From the NCBI RefSeq assembly GCF_000346465.2, contig NC_034014.1:1602854-1666853 (forward strand): a stretch of 64,000 nt of DNA, in the 5' to 3' direction. Below the pieces are notes generated by a model. It saw only the letters and a program-made list of their open reading frames with translations. It had not been told where the DNA came from and made no database searches. The position numbers were made by a program, and so were the translations under genes. Origin of the DNA: Prunus persica (taxonomy: Eukaryota; Streptophyta; Magnoliopsida; Rosales; Rosaceae). Of this stretch, positions 43,225 through 54,845 are shown one piece after another. Numbering within the stretch: position 1 is the first letter of the stretch; the number at the start of each line of letters is the position of its first letter.

Positions 43225-43769
43225 AAACCCCTCGTTGGGTTGTAGCCAATTTTGAACATTATGCTCTAACCCCCTCATTGGGCCCTAACCCCCTCATTGG
43301 GTTGCGGCCAATTTTGAACATCATGCTCTAACCCCCTCATTGGGTTTCAGCTCTAACCCCCTCACTGGGTTGCAGCCAATTTTGAACATTCAAAATTGAC
43401 TGCGATCTTAGAGGGAAAAAGATGTTATTTTCATCATCTGTACTCCATGAATGGCCATAGATCATTCAATCAAACTCGTGAAACTTTTATGACCACACAA
43501 TTTCCAGCAATTATTGGGGCAATAATGTCGGTTAGTTTGCGTATGTTTCTGTGAGCGTCTGTATTTAATTTAATTTTTTAAAAAAAATATTTATTAAAAA
43601 GGAATAAACATTATTATATATATTTATAAGTAATTATCTTAGATATATTTATTGTTTTACTATTCCAGTAATTATAAGCATTTTATTTTTTTTATTTTAT
43701 TTTTATATTTTTATATATGTTCAATTGAATAAGAGGCTTTGTTTTAATATATATCATTATTGTCTTAGA
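43225..43769. other. shared upstream block of B/P2 with 43-bp repeats
   Basis: About three full and two partial copies of the CTCTAACCCCCTCATTGGGT repeat (to about 43395), then TCCATGAATGGCCATAGATC, GGGGCAATAATGTCGGTTAG and AT-rich DNA. It matches 25160-25746. This inter-gene region should hold the promoters of both divergent kinases. Confidence 0.65.
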
Positions 43770-44256
43770 ATGTGTTATAAAACTTACAGAAACATATCTT
43801 TAGGCTCATCCCTTCTCTACTTCATCCTTTTCTTGTTTGTCCCTTGTTCTACCACAGCTCAAACTTACAGAAACATATCTTTAGGCTCATCCCTCACTGC
43901 ACTAAATGATGACAACTCATCATGGCAATCACCATCTGGTGAATTTGCTTTCGGTTTTGGACAGATTGGAAAGGATGGCTTCCTACTAGCCATCTGGTTC
44001 AACAAGATAACCGAGAAAACCATTGTGTGGTCAGCCAATGGGGATAATCTTGTCCCACAAGGATCCAAAGTTGAACTCACTGCAGATGGCCACTTTTTGC
44101 TCGATGATATTTCTACAGGAAAAGACAGATCAATAGCTTCTTCTGCTGCTGCTGGCGTTGCCTATGCAGCAATGCTAGACACTGGAAATTTTGTGCTGGC
44201 CAACCAAAATTCAACCATTCCGTGGGGCAGTTTTGATCAATCAACTGATACAATCC

Positions 44257-44490
44257 TGTTGGCGTGACTTGTGGATATTGACTTACTTTCCTTACATACC
44301 AAGAATTCCTATTATAATTGTAATTGATTTACTTTAATTCCTGATTTCCTACTGTAAATAGATTTAGGAATTTATTATTTACTTGCCCATTCAAGTTTCG
44401 TTATATTATAAATATGACCTCCTACAAGGAGAAGAATACACAGAAAATTCCCACAAACAAATATCCTCTCATAGTTTTCATATTTTAGCA
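44257..44490 (+). repeat. 5' LTR of copia 2
   Basis: 234 bp, TGTTGGCG...TTTTAGCA; differs from the copia 1 5' LTR at one position near 44296 (CATACC vs CACACC). Confidence 0.93.
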
Positions 44491-44549
44491 TGGTATAAGA
44501 GAGGCGATCTTGGAATTGCTGACTCTAGTTTCAAACCCCAGCCGCCGTT

Positions 44550-47500
44550 ATGGGGGTTGATGATTTTTTCAACCCTCATGGAGGTAGCACCACTGACTCC
44601 GTCTCTCATTCTCAACAACCATCGTTGAGTTGAGTGCCCAGATGGCTCCGCCACTACAGATGCAGACTTTGACCCTGAACCCGATCCAAAATCAGGATCC
44701 TCTTTTAACGACCCCGACCTTCGAAGACGACCCCGACCCCACTCTGATGATGACCCCAACCTCGAATTTGTCTCTGATTCAGACCCCGATCCCTATTTCG
44801 ACTCCGACTCCGGCCCCGACTCATGCTCAGATTCCGATCCAAATTCCTACTCAACCTGTATCCTATGCATCTTCCACTGCACAGATTATGACTTCTAGAC
44901 TAACGACCCCGACGCATGGACTAAATTGCGCATATTGTGGTGATCCGAGACACACTTGTGAGACTTGTTTTAAATCGCATGGCTACCTAGATTGGTGGGC
45001 TACACTTACAGATCGAGGACATTGCAATATGACCAGTAATGATACTGGTTATAGATTCCATACTTCCGATGAGATTGATTCCAAGAGCTGGATAATTGAT
45101 TCTGGTGCAACTGATCATATGACGTTTGATCCTGATGATTTTCTGAATACTACACAACCTCGACGAACCTGTATTGCAAATGCCAATGGTGTTACTTATC
45201 ATATGACAGGGGCTGGCACTGTTGCACTCTCATCCTCTCTCACACTGTCTAATACTTTACTTGTTCCATCTTTATCCACTAAATTGTTGTCAGTTCGTCA
45301 GCTTACTGAACAATTGAATTGTTGTGTACTCATTTACCCGAGTTTTTGTTTGCTTCAGGATATTCACACTAAGGAGATTCTTGGTCGTGGTACTAAGAGA
45401 GGGGGGCTATATTATGTCGATGACTTCAGTCCCGGCGTGGCTAACAGTGTGACACATCCCTTTGATAGCAAACAAAAGCAAATCTGGTTGTGGCATCGTC
45501 GATTGGGACATCCGTCTTTTAGTTATATGAAGCATCTTATACCATATTTATTCTCAAGTTTAAAAGACTCTGACTTCACATGTGATACTTGTATTTTGGC
45601 CAAGAGTCACCGTATGCCCTACCCGTTGAGTACGAACAAGTGTACTACTCCATTTACGTTAATTCACTCTGATGTCTGGGGACCTTCGCCTATCACTGCT
45701 CCTTCTAGTGTTCGATGGTTTGTCACATTCATCGATGATTGTACACAGATGACATGGCTTTATTTGCTGAAGAATAAAAACGAAGTGTTTTCCCGTTTTC
45801 AGTCCTTCCACAAACAGATGAAAAGTCAGTTTAATGCTCAAATCCAGATTCTTCGCTCAGACAATGGTGACGAATTTTTCAATCATGACTTTCAGACTTA
45901 CTTCTAACAACATGGAATTATCCATGAGACGACTTGTCCTCAGACACCGCAACAAAATGGTGTTGCTGAACGAAAGAATCGACATCTTCTTGAAACCGCC
46001 CGAGCACTTCTGATTGGCGCTCATGTTCCTCGCCATCACTGGGATGATGCTATTGTCACTGCAGTTCACCTGATCAACCGCATGCCTTCTGGTGTATTGA
46101 CCTTTAAAACTCCCTTACAGGTGCTTGTGCAGTACAGACCTCTGCCCTCTGTTTTGGTACTCACACCCCGAATCTTTGGATGTGTGGCTTTTGTTCATCT
46201 CCACAAAAATCAACATAGCAAACTTGATCCCTATGCGCTTCGTTGTGTTTTTGTGGGTTATGCCACTCATCAGAAAGGTTACCGCTGTTATCACCCTCAT
46301 ACCCAACGAACCTATGTCACTTTGGATGTGACCTTTCTGGAATCTGAGCTGTTCTTCCATGACCCATCATTCAATTCTGCGCTTCAGGGGGAGATACTAA
46401 GTGAAGAGCAGAATTTGAGCAACTTGGAAAACAAATAAATTCTCCTATGTACAGAAATGATTGATCATCCCGAGTTTGGAGCACGAGATTACTCTCTGTT
46501 GAAAAGCGACCAATCGCCCATTCATAGTGATCAATTGTCTGACCCACCTGATCCATGCAAAGATATTTCTGATCCGAGTCTCACACCTACAGACAATACA
46601 AAACAACAAGATGAAGACCCCCTCTCTAACTCAACAGTACCAACAGACCAATCTCCTGAGAATATCCTTGAGGTAACTACTCCTACTAGACTTATGCATT
46701 TAGATGATAAAACTATTGGATATCAATTACCTTTCAGGCAAAATCGTGGGAAGCCACCAAACCGTTATTCACCTGATATTGGCAAGACATCCAAGTATCC
46801 AATTGCAAATCACGTATCCACTGAGAACCGGTCTGAACCACTCAAGGCTTTTGTGCATCAGTTGTCTGCTATCCATATTCCAACCAAGGTCTCTGAAGCA
46901 TTGAAAGATCCTAAGTGGATCCAAGCTATAAAAGAGGAGATGAAAGCTCTTGAGAAAAATCAAACTTGGATATTGGAGACTATACCACGAGGAAAAAAGA
47001 CTATCGGATGTAGATGTGTGTTTACTATAAAACACAACGCAGATGGATCTATCGAGCGATACAAGGCAAGACTTGTGGCAAAAGGGCATACACAGACCTA
47101 TAGTATAGACTATGAAGAAACTTTTGCACCAGTTGCAAAGTTAAACACCGTCAGAGTCTTATTGTCCCTTGCAGCTAATTTGGATTGGCCACTACACCAG
47201 TTTGATGTAAAGAATGCTTTTCTACATGGCGAACTCACAGAGGAGGTGTACATGGACATTCCTCATGGATATAATACTATTCAGATTGGAACAGCAGGTT
47301 ACAAAAAGCATTGTATGGATTAAAACAGTCACCACGCACATGGTTTGGATCGTTCACCATGGCAATGAAGAACAATGGTTTCAAACAGTGCAACTCAGAT
47401 CATACTCTGTTCTTGAAACATCGAAAAGGGAAGGTAACAGCATTAATAATCTATGTTGATGATATGATTATTACTGGGAATGATAAACAGGAAATATCAC

Positions 47501-48407
47501 AACTACAAGACAATATGGCTACGGAGTTTGAGATGAAGGATCTAGGTGGACTCAAGTATTTCTTGGGAATTGAGGTGGCTCGATCGCAGCAAGGCATATT
47601 TCTCTCTCAAAGGAAATATGTCTTGGACTTGTTGACAGACACATGAATGCTAAATTGTAAACCTGCGGACACTCCTATTGTTCAGAATCATCATCTTGGA
47701 GAATATCCGGATCAAGTTCCAACTAACAAAGAAAGATACCAAAGGTTAGTAGGAAGATTGATCTATTTGTCACATCCTCGACCAGACATTGCTTATGCGG
47801 TGAGCGTTGTCAGTCAATTTATGCACTCTCCAAGTGAAGACCACATGAATGCAATTCTTCGGATACTTAGATATTTGAAGTCTGCACCTGGAAAAGGACT
47901 TACGTTCTCAAAGCATGGTCATCTAAATATTTATGGTTATTCAGATGCAGATTGGGCAGGTAATGTAACAGATAGAAAATCTACATCGGGTTACTTCACA
48001 TTCGTGGGAGGTAATTTGGTGACATGGAGGAGCAAGAAACATAATGTAGTAGCTTTATCCAGTGCAGAAGCTGAGTTCAGAGGCATGACTAAAGGGATTT
48101 ATGAACTTCTTTGGTTAAGAAAGTTGCTTATTGAACTTGGGTACAAACCTATATCCACAATGAATCTCTTTTGTGACAACAAGGCTGCTATAGCCATTGA
48201 ACAGAATCCGATTCAGCATGATCGTACTAAACATGTTGAGGTGGATTGACACTTCATCAAACAGAAGCTTGAGGCTAAAGTGTTTCAGTTTCCTTTGTGA
48301 AATCCGAGGATCAATTGGCGGATATTTTGATAAAGGCGATTTCCAGTAAAGCATTCCACAATTCACTGGATCAGTTGGGCATTGCCGACATCTATGCACC
48401 AACGTGA
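44550..48407 (+). pseudogene. copia 2 polyprotein, lacks most of gag, few private stops
   Basis: The order is as in copia 1 but better preserved. The Cys/His motif CAYCGDPRHTC lies near 44927, protease DSGATDHM near 45098, and the integrase catalytic region from LIHSDVWGP (about 45658) to SDNGDEFF (about 45855). After a TAA at 45905-45907 the frame continues with PQQNGVAERKNR. RT carries YVDD near 47452, and RNase H has SDADWAGN and ALSSAEAEFRG. Private lesions: TAA 45905, a stop at about 46435, and a 4-bp deletion near 47294 in RT. Shared with copia 1: an early stop in the gag leader and stops near 47644 and 48247. It could not have been autonomous when it was duplicated. Confidence 0.92.
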
Positions 48408-48415
48408 GGGGGGAG

Positions 48416-48649
48416 TGTTGGTGTGACTTGTGGATATTGACTTACTTTCCTTACACACCAAGAATTCCTATTATAATTGTAATTGATTTACTTTAATTCA
48501 TTATTTCCTACTGTAAATAGATTTAGGAATTTATTACTTACTTGCCCATTCAGGTTTCGTTGTATTATAAATATGACCTCCTACAAGGAGAAAAATACAC
48601 AGAAAATTCCCACAAACAAATATTCTCTCATAGTTTTCATATTTTAGCA
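48416..48649 (+). repeat. 3' LTR of copia 2
   Basis: 234 bp, starting TGTTGGTGTG after GAGGGGGGAG and ending TTTTAGCA before AATCC. It shares the CAGG, TTGT and ATTC variants of the copia 1 3' LTR. Confidence 0.93.
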
Positions 48650-50592
48650 AATCCTACCCTCATAGACTCTTAATAACGGAAGCAGACTCTTTGCTCGCTA
48701 TACGGCAACAAATTACTCAAGAGGTAGATTCCTGTTTACACTACAATCTAGTGGAGATCTCATGCTTTATACAACAAATTTCCCACAAGATTATCCCTAT
48801 TTCAGTTATTGGAAGATCGATACTAATGGTAGTGGCTTTCAAGTCATATTCAACCACTCTGGCTCTATTTACCGTGCTGCAAGGAATGGAACCATACTTA
48901 ATGTAATATCCTCCTATACATTATCAAAGCAAGATTTATACCAGAGAGCAACTCTTGACTATGACGGAGTTTTGAGGCACTTTGTCTGCCATAAAGGCAC
49001 TGGCTCAAATGCCGGAGTTTGGTCCACATTGTCCTTCATACTTTCAAATATCTGCATGAGTATCTTGCAACCGTAAGGTTTTGGTGCATGTGGGTTCAAC
49101 AGCTTATGTCAACATGACCAAGGACAACCAATGTGCAAGTGTCCACCTGGTTATACCTTGATGGATCCACATGATGTGTTGAAAGGCTGCAAACAGAACT
49201 TTGCTCCACAAAGCTGTGATGAGGCCTCAGCAGAGACCGATCTTTTCTATCTTCAAGAGATGAACAATGTGTATTGGCAGGGATCTGAATATGACAAGTT
49301 TCAGGGCGTAACTGAGGATTGGTGCAGGCAGACTTGCCTAGCTGATTGTTACTGCACCACTGCCGGTTTCATAAATGGGAATTGTTCTTTGAAGGGAGCC
49401 CCACTTCCCAATGGGAGGATAGACAACAGTTTTATGGGAAAAAATTTGATCAAAGTAAGGAAAGGCAACTCTACTTCGAAATCAGCCGGAAGCGCAAATA
49501 CAAAAAGGAAAGATGGGTCAACTTTGATTGTTGTTGGATCAGTGCTCCTCAGTAGCTTGGGGTTTCTCAACTTCCTCTTACCATTGATAACCTATATTTG
49601 ATTGTTTCTCACATCTATTCTAGAAAAGTTAAGGTGATTCAGCCTTGTCCAGTCATGCAGGGCATGAATTTGAAGTGTTTCAATTATGAGGAGTTAAAAG
49701 AAGCCACAAACGAATTCAAGGAAGAACTAGGACGGGGCGCATCGGCAACAGCTTTTAAAGGAAAGTTTTCGTCTGATAATGGCAAGTGTGTTGCTGTTAA
49801 AATTTTAGATGCTAAGGTTAGAGATAACGAGTTGGAATTCAATGCTGAGGTGAGTGCAATTGGCAGAATACATCACAAGAATTTAGTCCAATTACTTGGA
49901 TTTTGTAACGAGGGACATCACCGAATTCTTGTGTATGAGTTTATGAGCAATGGCTCTCTAGCAAGCTTCCTCTTTAGAGAGTCAATGCCAAACTGGTATC
50001 AAAAAAGGAAAATTGCCTTGGGAATTGCAAGAGGGCTTTTGTATTTGCACGAGGAGTGCGGCAGCCAAATTGTACATTGTGACATTAAGCCTCAAAACAT
50101 TCTTCTTAATGACTATTTCACAGCAAGAATTTCTGACTTCGGATTAGCCAAGCTTTTGAAAATGGACCAGACTCGAATTAGGACTGCAATCAGGGAACGA
50201 AAGGGTATGTGGCTCCCGAATGGTTCAAAAACTTGGCTATCACAGTGAAGGCGGATGTTTACAGCTTTGGCATTTTGCTATTGGAGATTATTTGCTGCAG
50301 GAAGAAATTTGAAGAAGAGGCTAAGGATGAAAATCAAATGATATTAGCTGATTGGCCATATGATTTCTATAAGCGAAAGAAAATGCATCTTCTGTTGCAG
50401 AATGATGGTGAGGCAATGGAAGACATCAAGGAGATGGAGAAGTATGTGATGATTGCAATATTGTGTATCAAGAAGGATCCATTACTAAGACCCACCATGA
50501 AGAAAGTTACATTGATGCTTGAAGGTACTGTTGAAGTCTCAGTTCCACCTGATCCATCCTCATTCATAAATTCAGGATCGTCTTCCTTGTAA

Positions 50593-52038
50593 AATTCCGT
50601 ACTTTTGTATGTTTGATCATCAAGGACTCCTCTTCAAACTGTCATGCTTGGAACCCTAACTAAAAGTAGGGTAATGAGTGTATAATAATTATAAGTACCA
50701 ATTGAGATGTCTCAATAAAATGAAGGATAATTTCTTCTTTGTGCTACACTCAAGTAAAAAATTTCTGTTCCAGGGGAGGCATTTTTAGTCCGCTATACAA
50801 GGTGTAAGGTTCAGTTTGGGATTGCTGTCACTTTTAAAAAAAATTGATTCTGCTGTGCTTTGAAAATAATTAACTGTAAAGTAAAGCACTCCATATTTGG
50901 TAAACAATATTTTTAAAGTGCTGTTAGTACAAAAAGCAATGTCAAAACCGTTTGGTAAATTTTAATATAAAATTGTTGTAACTGTGAATAATGACTAAAA
51001 TAGACATGATGTTAAAAGTGTTATGTACTAATCATGTGGTGGTAGTGGTAGTGGTGGAGTGGTGGAGTGGTGGAGTGGAGGTAGTGGTGGTGATGAAGGT
51101 GGAGTTGGTGGTGGTGGTGGGGATGGTGATTGTGGAGGTGGTGGTGGTGGTTGTAGTGGCAGCATGGTGGTGGTTGTGGTGTTGGTTGTGGAGGTGGTAG
51201 TGGATGTGGAGATTTTGGAGGAGGAGGTGGTTGTGGTGGTCGTGCTAGTGGTCGTGCTGGTGGTGGTGGTGGTGGAGGTGGAGGTGGAGGAGGTGGTGGT
51301 GAAGGTGGTGGAGAAGGTGGTGGTGGTGGCAAAGGATGAGGAGGAGAAGGATGTGGTGGTGGTGGTGGCGGTGGTTGTAGAGGTAGTGAATCTGGTGGTG
51401 CAAAGTGGAGGAGTTGGATGTGGAAGTGGAGGTGGTGAAGGTGGTGGAGGAGGTGGTGGTTGTGGTGGTGGTGGCGGAGCATGAGGAGGAGAAGGATGTG
51501 GAGGTAGTGAATGTGGTGGTGCAAGTGGTGGAGTTGGATGTGGAAGTGGAGGTGTGTCATTTTTTAAAATGAATGATTGTATTTTGGGAATTAAAAAAAT
51601 GCATTAAAAGTTCATCTCTGCTTCTTTTGAAAGCAGCTTTGAAAAGCAACCCAGAGCCTGCTTTTAAAAGCTGCTGTCAAAAGGCAACTGCTTTTAAAAT
51701 AATCAGGATATTTTATTTTTGACCAAACACCTTAAACTGCTTAACTTTAAAGTGAAGCAGGTTTTTGACGAAAAAAAGCAATCCCAAACAGGGCAAGCCA
51801 AGACTACTAATTCTTATTGAGCCAGAATATTCTATCAAAAATACAAGTACTAAATATCATTCAAGCATAATAATCAATCTCAAAACATAAAATACTTATT
51901 CAACATCAAAAGAAAAACTCAATTCATGCATCCCACTCGTCATCAAAAAACATAAAATACTATGATTTTCGGCATTTATGTGTGGACTTTAGTGTTATGT
52001 TTGGGTTTTATGGATATTTTGTTGTTTGGGAAAAAAAA

Positions 52039-52078
<40 letters not shown>

Positions 52079-52136
52079 TCTAGCACAAAGAGAATTGCAT
52101 ACCAAAGAGAGACGCTTCAACTTATGGAGAGAATTT
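50593..52136. other. 3' flank of P2: TIR-like element with GGT block, (TA)n
   Basis: Duplicate of 39422-40966. It holds the TIR-like element at about 50808-51799 with the GGT/GGA array (about 51040-51550), and (TA)n at about 52042-52075, longer than in unit 1. The left part lacks a short segment (TTCTTCGAAAAAGTTGC) present near 39601. No gene is supported. Confidence 0.6.
50808..51799. mobile_element. putative TIR element carrying a GGT minisatellite, unit 2
   Basis: Same element as 39662-40640. The ends here are GGTTCAGTTTGGGATTGCTG and CAATCCCAAACAGGGCAAGC. The internal array has gained and lost blocks relative to unit 1, e.g. GGGGATGGTGATTGTGGAGG near 51119 is extra. Confidence 0.5.
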
Positions 52137-52466
52137 ATACTGAAAATACCATCTTTTATTTATGTAAGAGAAAATAAAAAAAGAAAATACCATTTTTTCG
52201 CTGTTCATTTTTTGATGCAATGTTGTTAACAAGTGGGGTTGACATGATATCTTTTACTGTCAAACGGAGATTTTGGGAAGCGAGTTTGCAGCACATTGGC
52301 CTTTTATTTATGCTCAAAGTTATACATTGACAAGAAAGCAAGTTTTGAGTAGCTTAATGAAACCTTATTCACTAGGATGACAAGGAAAGTGATGATATAA
52401 ATAGAACAGAGAGACAAATGAAACGAAATGATACAACAACAATTATACATATTTATAGTATTGAAC

Positions 52467-54845
52467 TTATGAAAGAGGAGGTGGAGCTGAGACTTCAACA
52501 GTTCCTTCAAGCATCAGTGTGACTTTCTTCATGGTGGGTCTGAGTGATGGATCCTCCTGAATGCACCATATTGCAATCATCACATACTTCTCCATCTCGT
52601 TGATGTCATTGATTTCCTCCTCATCATTCTTGAAGAGCCAGTGCAGCTTCTTTTGCATATAGCAATCATATGCCCAATCAGCTAGTATCATTTCATCTTC
52701 ATTGTCTGCCACTTCTACAAAATGCTTCCGGCAGAAAATAATCTCTAACAACAAAATGCCATAGCTGTAAACATCAACCTTGACTGTGATAGGTAAGCTT
52801 CTGAACCATTCAGGGGCCACATACCCTCTGGTTCCCCTGATAGCAGTCATGCTTCGAGTCTGGTCCAATCTCAAAAGCTTCGCTAATCCGAAGTCAGAAA
52901 TTCTTGCTGTGAAACAGTCATCAAGAAGAATGTTTTGAGGCTTGATGTCACAATGAACAATTTGGCTGCTGCATTCCTCATGCAAATACAAAAGCCCACT
53001 TGCAATTCCCAAGGCAATTTGCCTTCTCTGGTACCAGTTTGGCATTGATTCTCCAAAGAGTAAGCCTGCTAGAGAGCCATTGCTCATAAACTCATATACA
53101 AGAATTCGGTGCTCCCCCTCGTTACAAAATCCAAGTAGCTGGACTAAATTTCGGTGATTTGTTCTGCCAATAGCACTCATTTCAGCTTTGAATTCCAAAT
53201 CATTTTCTCTGACCTTAGCGTCTAAACGTTTGACAGCAACACACCTTCCAGTATCAGACGCTAAAACTCCTTTAAAAACTGTTGCAGAAGCACCACGTCC
53301 TATTTCGTCCTTGAATTCGTTCGTAACTTTTTTTAGCTCCTCATAAGTGAAATCCTTCAAATTCATGCCTGACATGACTGGGTGAGGTTGAGTGACCTTT
53401 GCTTTTCTAGAATAGACGCGAGAAACAACCAAATAGGTTATTAATGGTAAGAGGATGTTCAGGAACCCCGAGCTACTCATGAGCACTGATCCAACAAGTA
53501 TCAGAGTTGAATTATCTTTCTCTTTTGTGATTGCACCTCCACCTGACCTTAAAGTAGAGTTGTCTTTCCCAAATTTGATCAGAGCTTTTGCATTAACACT
53601 AGGGCCAATCATCCCATTCGAAAAAGGAAGTCTCTTCTTGAAACAGTGTCCACCGGAGTTGACAATTGCAACAGCACAAAAACAATCATCTAGGCAATTC
53701 TGTCTGCACCAATTCTCAGTTACCTCCGTAAAATGCTCATAATCTCCAAGTGGAAAATTTGTGTTTTGCATGACTTCAAAGTCAAAAAGATGCTCTGGTG
53801 AGACCTGGTCACAACTTTGTGGAACAAAGTTTTGTTTACATCCTTTGCGCACATCGTTTGGATCAATAGAGGTGTAACCACGAGGGCAGTCGCAAATTGG
53901 TCCTTCATCTCCAAGCCTACATAAGCTGTTGATTCCACATGCACCACGGCCCATATCTTCCTGAATTGACAAGCAGATATTTTGAGGTATGGAAACTGCA
54001 GTAGACCAAGCCCTGGGTTCAGCAATCGAGCTAGCACTTTTAGGATAGAAATAGTGCCTCAAAACTCCATCATACTCTAAAGTTACTCTTTGGTAGTAAT
54101 TTTGTGTTGAAACTGAAGTTGGTAATATGGTTTTTAGTACGCTTCCATTCCTGGATACAACGTAAATGGGGCCAGACTGGTTGAAGATGACCTGAAATCC
54201 AATATTTGTAGTTTCGGCTGACCAATAAGCAGAATTGGCAGAGTCTTGTGGGAAATTTGTAGTGGAAAGCACGAGATTTCCATCAGATTGTAGTACAAAC
54301 AGGAATCTACCTCTTGAGTAATTTGTAGCCGTGTAGCGAGCATAGAGGCTGCTGTTTTGATTTAGAGTCTGTGTTGGCAGGATTGTATCAGTTGGGTGAT
54401 CAAAACTCTGCCAGAACGTGCTTGAATTTCGGTTGGCCAGCACGAAATTTCCAGTGTCTAGCATGGCTGCGTAGGCAACTTCAGTATCAGTAGATTCAAC
54501 ATACCATATTCTGTTGCCAGTTGCATCTTTGAGAATAAACTGGCCATCACTTGTAAGTTCAACTTGGGATCCTTGTGGCACAAGATTATTCCCATTGGCT
54601 GACCAGACAATAGCTCTCTCTGGTATATTATTGAACCAGATGGCCAGTAAGAACCCATCTTTTCCAATCTGTCGGAAACCAAAAGCAAACTCACCAGATG
54701 GCGATGGCCACGATGAGTTATCGTCATTTCGTGCAGTGAGGGGGGATGAGCCTGAAGATATGTTTCTGGATGTTTGAGCTATGGTGGAATATGGGAGAGT
54801 CATGAAAAGGAAGAAGCAGAGAAGATCGAGCACGGAAAAAACCAT
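52467..54845 (-). CDS. G-type lectin S-receptor-like Ser/Thr kinase, gene C (792 aa, intact)
   Basis: Single exon with the same architecture and nearly the same residue positions as A (+1 after residue 35, because of an extra Pro in SSGSSPLTARND). Signal peptide 1-24 (FFLFMTLPYSTIAQ), B-lectin region about 30-156, EGF-like region about 291-337 (GACGINSLC), PAN-like region about 345-423, transmembrane helix about 447-475. Kinase about 515-786 with GRGASATVFKG, lysine in VAVKRLD, HCDIKPQN, DFG and GYVAPEW; non-RD. The C-terminal two thirds are almost identical to gene B, and A is slightly more distant, so B and C are the most recent pair or were homogenised. No break was seen. Predicted plasma-membrane receptor; ligand and pathway unknown. 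Confidence 0.95.
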   Translation of the reverse strand: MVFSVLDLLCFFLFMTLPYSTIAQTSRNISSGSSPLTARNDDNSSWPSPSGEFAFGFRQIGKDGFLLAIWFNNIPERAIVWSANGNNLVPQGSQVELTSDGQFILKDATGNRIWYVESTDTEVAYAAMLDTGNFVLANRNSSTFWQSFDHPTDTILPTQTLNQNSSLYARYTATNYSRGRFLFVLQSDGNLVLSTTNFPQDSANSAYWSAETTNIGFQVIFNQSGPIYVVSRNGSVLKTILPTSVSTQNYYQRVTLEYDGVLRHYFYPKSASSIAEPRAWSTAVSIPQNICLSIQEDMGRGACGINSLCRLGDEGPICDCPRGYTSIDPNDVRKGCKQNFVPQSCDQVSPEHLFDFEVMQNTNFPLGDYEHFTEVTENWCRQNCLDDCFCAVAIVNSGGHCFKKRLPFSNGMIGPSVNAKALIKFGKDNSTLRSGGGAITKEKDNSTLILVGSVLMSSSGFLNILLPLITYLVVSRVYSRKAKVTQPHPVMSGMNLKDFTYEELKKVTNEFKDEIGRGASATVFKGVLASDTGRCVAVKRLDAKVRENDLEFKAEMSAIGRTNHRNLVQLLGFCNEGEHRILVYEFMSNGSLAGLLFGESMPNWYQRRQIALGIASGLLYLHEECSSQIVHCDIKPQNILLDDCFTARISDFGLAKLLRLDQTRSMTAIRGTRGYVAPEWFRSLPITVKVDVYSYGILLLEIIFCRKHFVEVADNEDEMILADWAYDCYMQKKLHWLFKNDEEEINDINEMEKYVMIAIWCIQEDPSLRPTMKKVTLMLEGTVEVSAPPPLS

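Larger units (their letters stand above)
44257..48649 (+). mobile_element. Ty1/copia element in P2 (copia 2), 4393 bp
   Basis: LTRs 44257-44490 and 48416-48649 (234 bp each, about nine differences by eye), flanked by AATCC at 44252-44256 and 48650-48654, exactly as in copia 1. The primer site is mutated (TGGTATAAGAGAGG). The same host position and duplication show this is the duplicated copy of copia 1, not a second insertion. Confidence 0.95.
43770..50592 (+). pseudogene. LECRK-like kinase pseudogene P2, split by one copia element
   Basis: Coding pieces are 43770-44256 and 48655-50592. The N-terminal piece is open and keeps GEFAFGFGQIGKDGFLLAIW and the uninterrupted CACTGCAGATGG where P1 carries the gag element, so it is the empty site. 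Breaks shared with P1: copia at the same base, TAG at 48663-48665, TAA at 49074-49076, and the activation-loop frameshift near 50190-50207. Private break: a 2-bp insertion in the transmembrane region near 49594. The kinase part still shows GRGASATAFKG, VAVKILD, HCDIKPQN and DFG. The same rearranged start with 32 bp of repeated coding text occurs at 43782-43813/43863-43894. Confidence 0.93.
40967..52136. repeat. segmental duplication unit 2 (gene B + P2)
   Basis: An 11.2-kb copy of unit 1, head-to-tail with it. The order is identical: truncated kinase B (-), MITE, 43-bp repeats, P2 (+) with copia, GGT block, (TA)n. It lacks the gag element found in P1. Confidence 0.9.

Noticed and set aside
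51021..51560. 180-codon His/Pro-rich minus-strand frame
   Set aside because: Same array in unit 2; it switches from His- to Pro-rich at indels, so the frame is not conserved.
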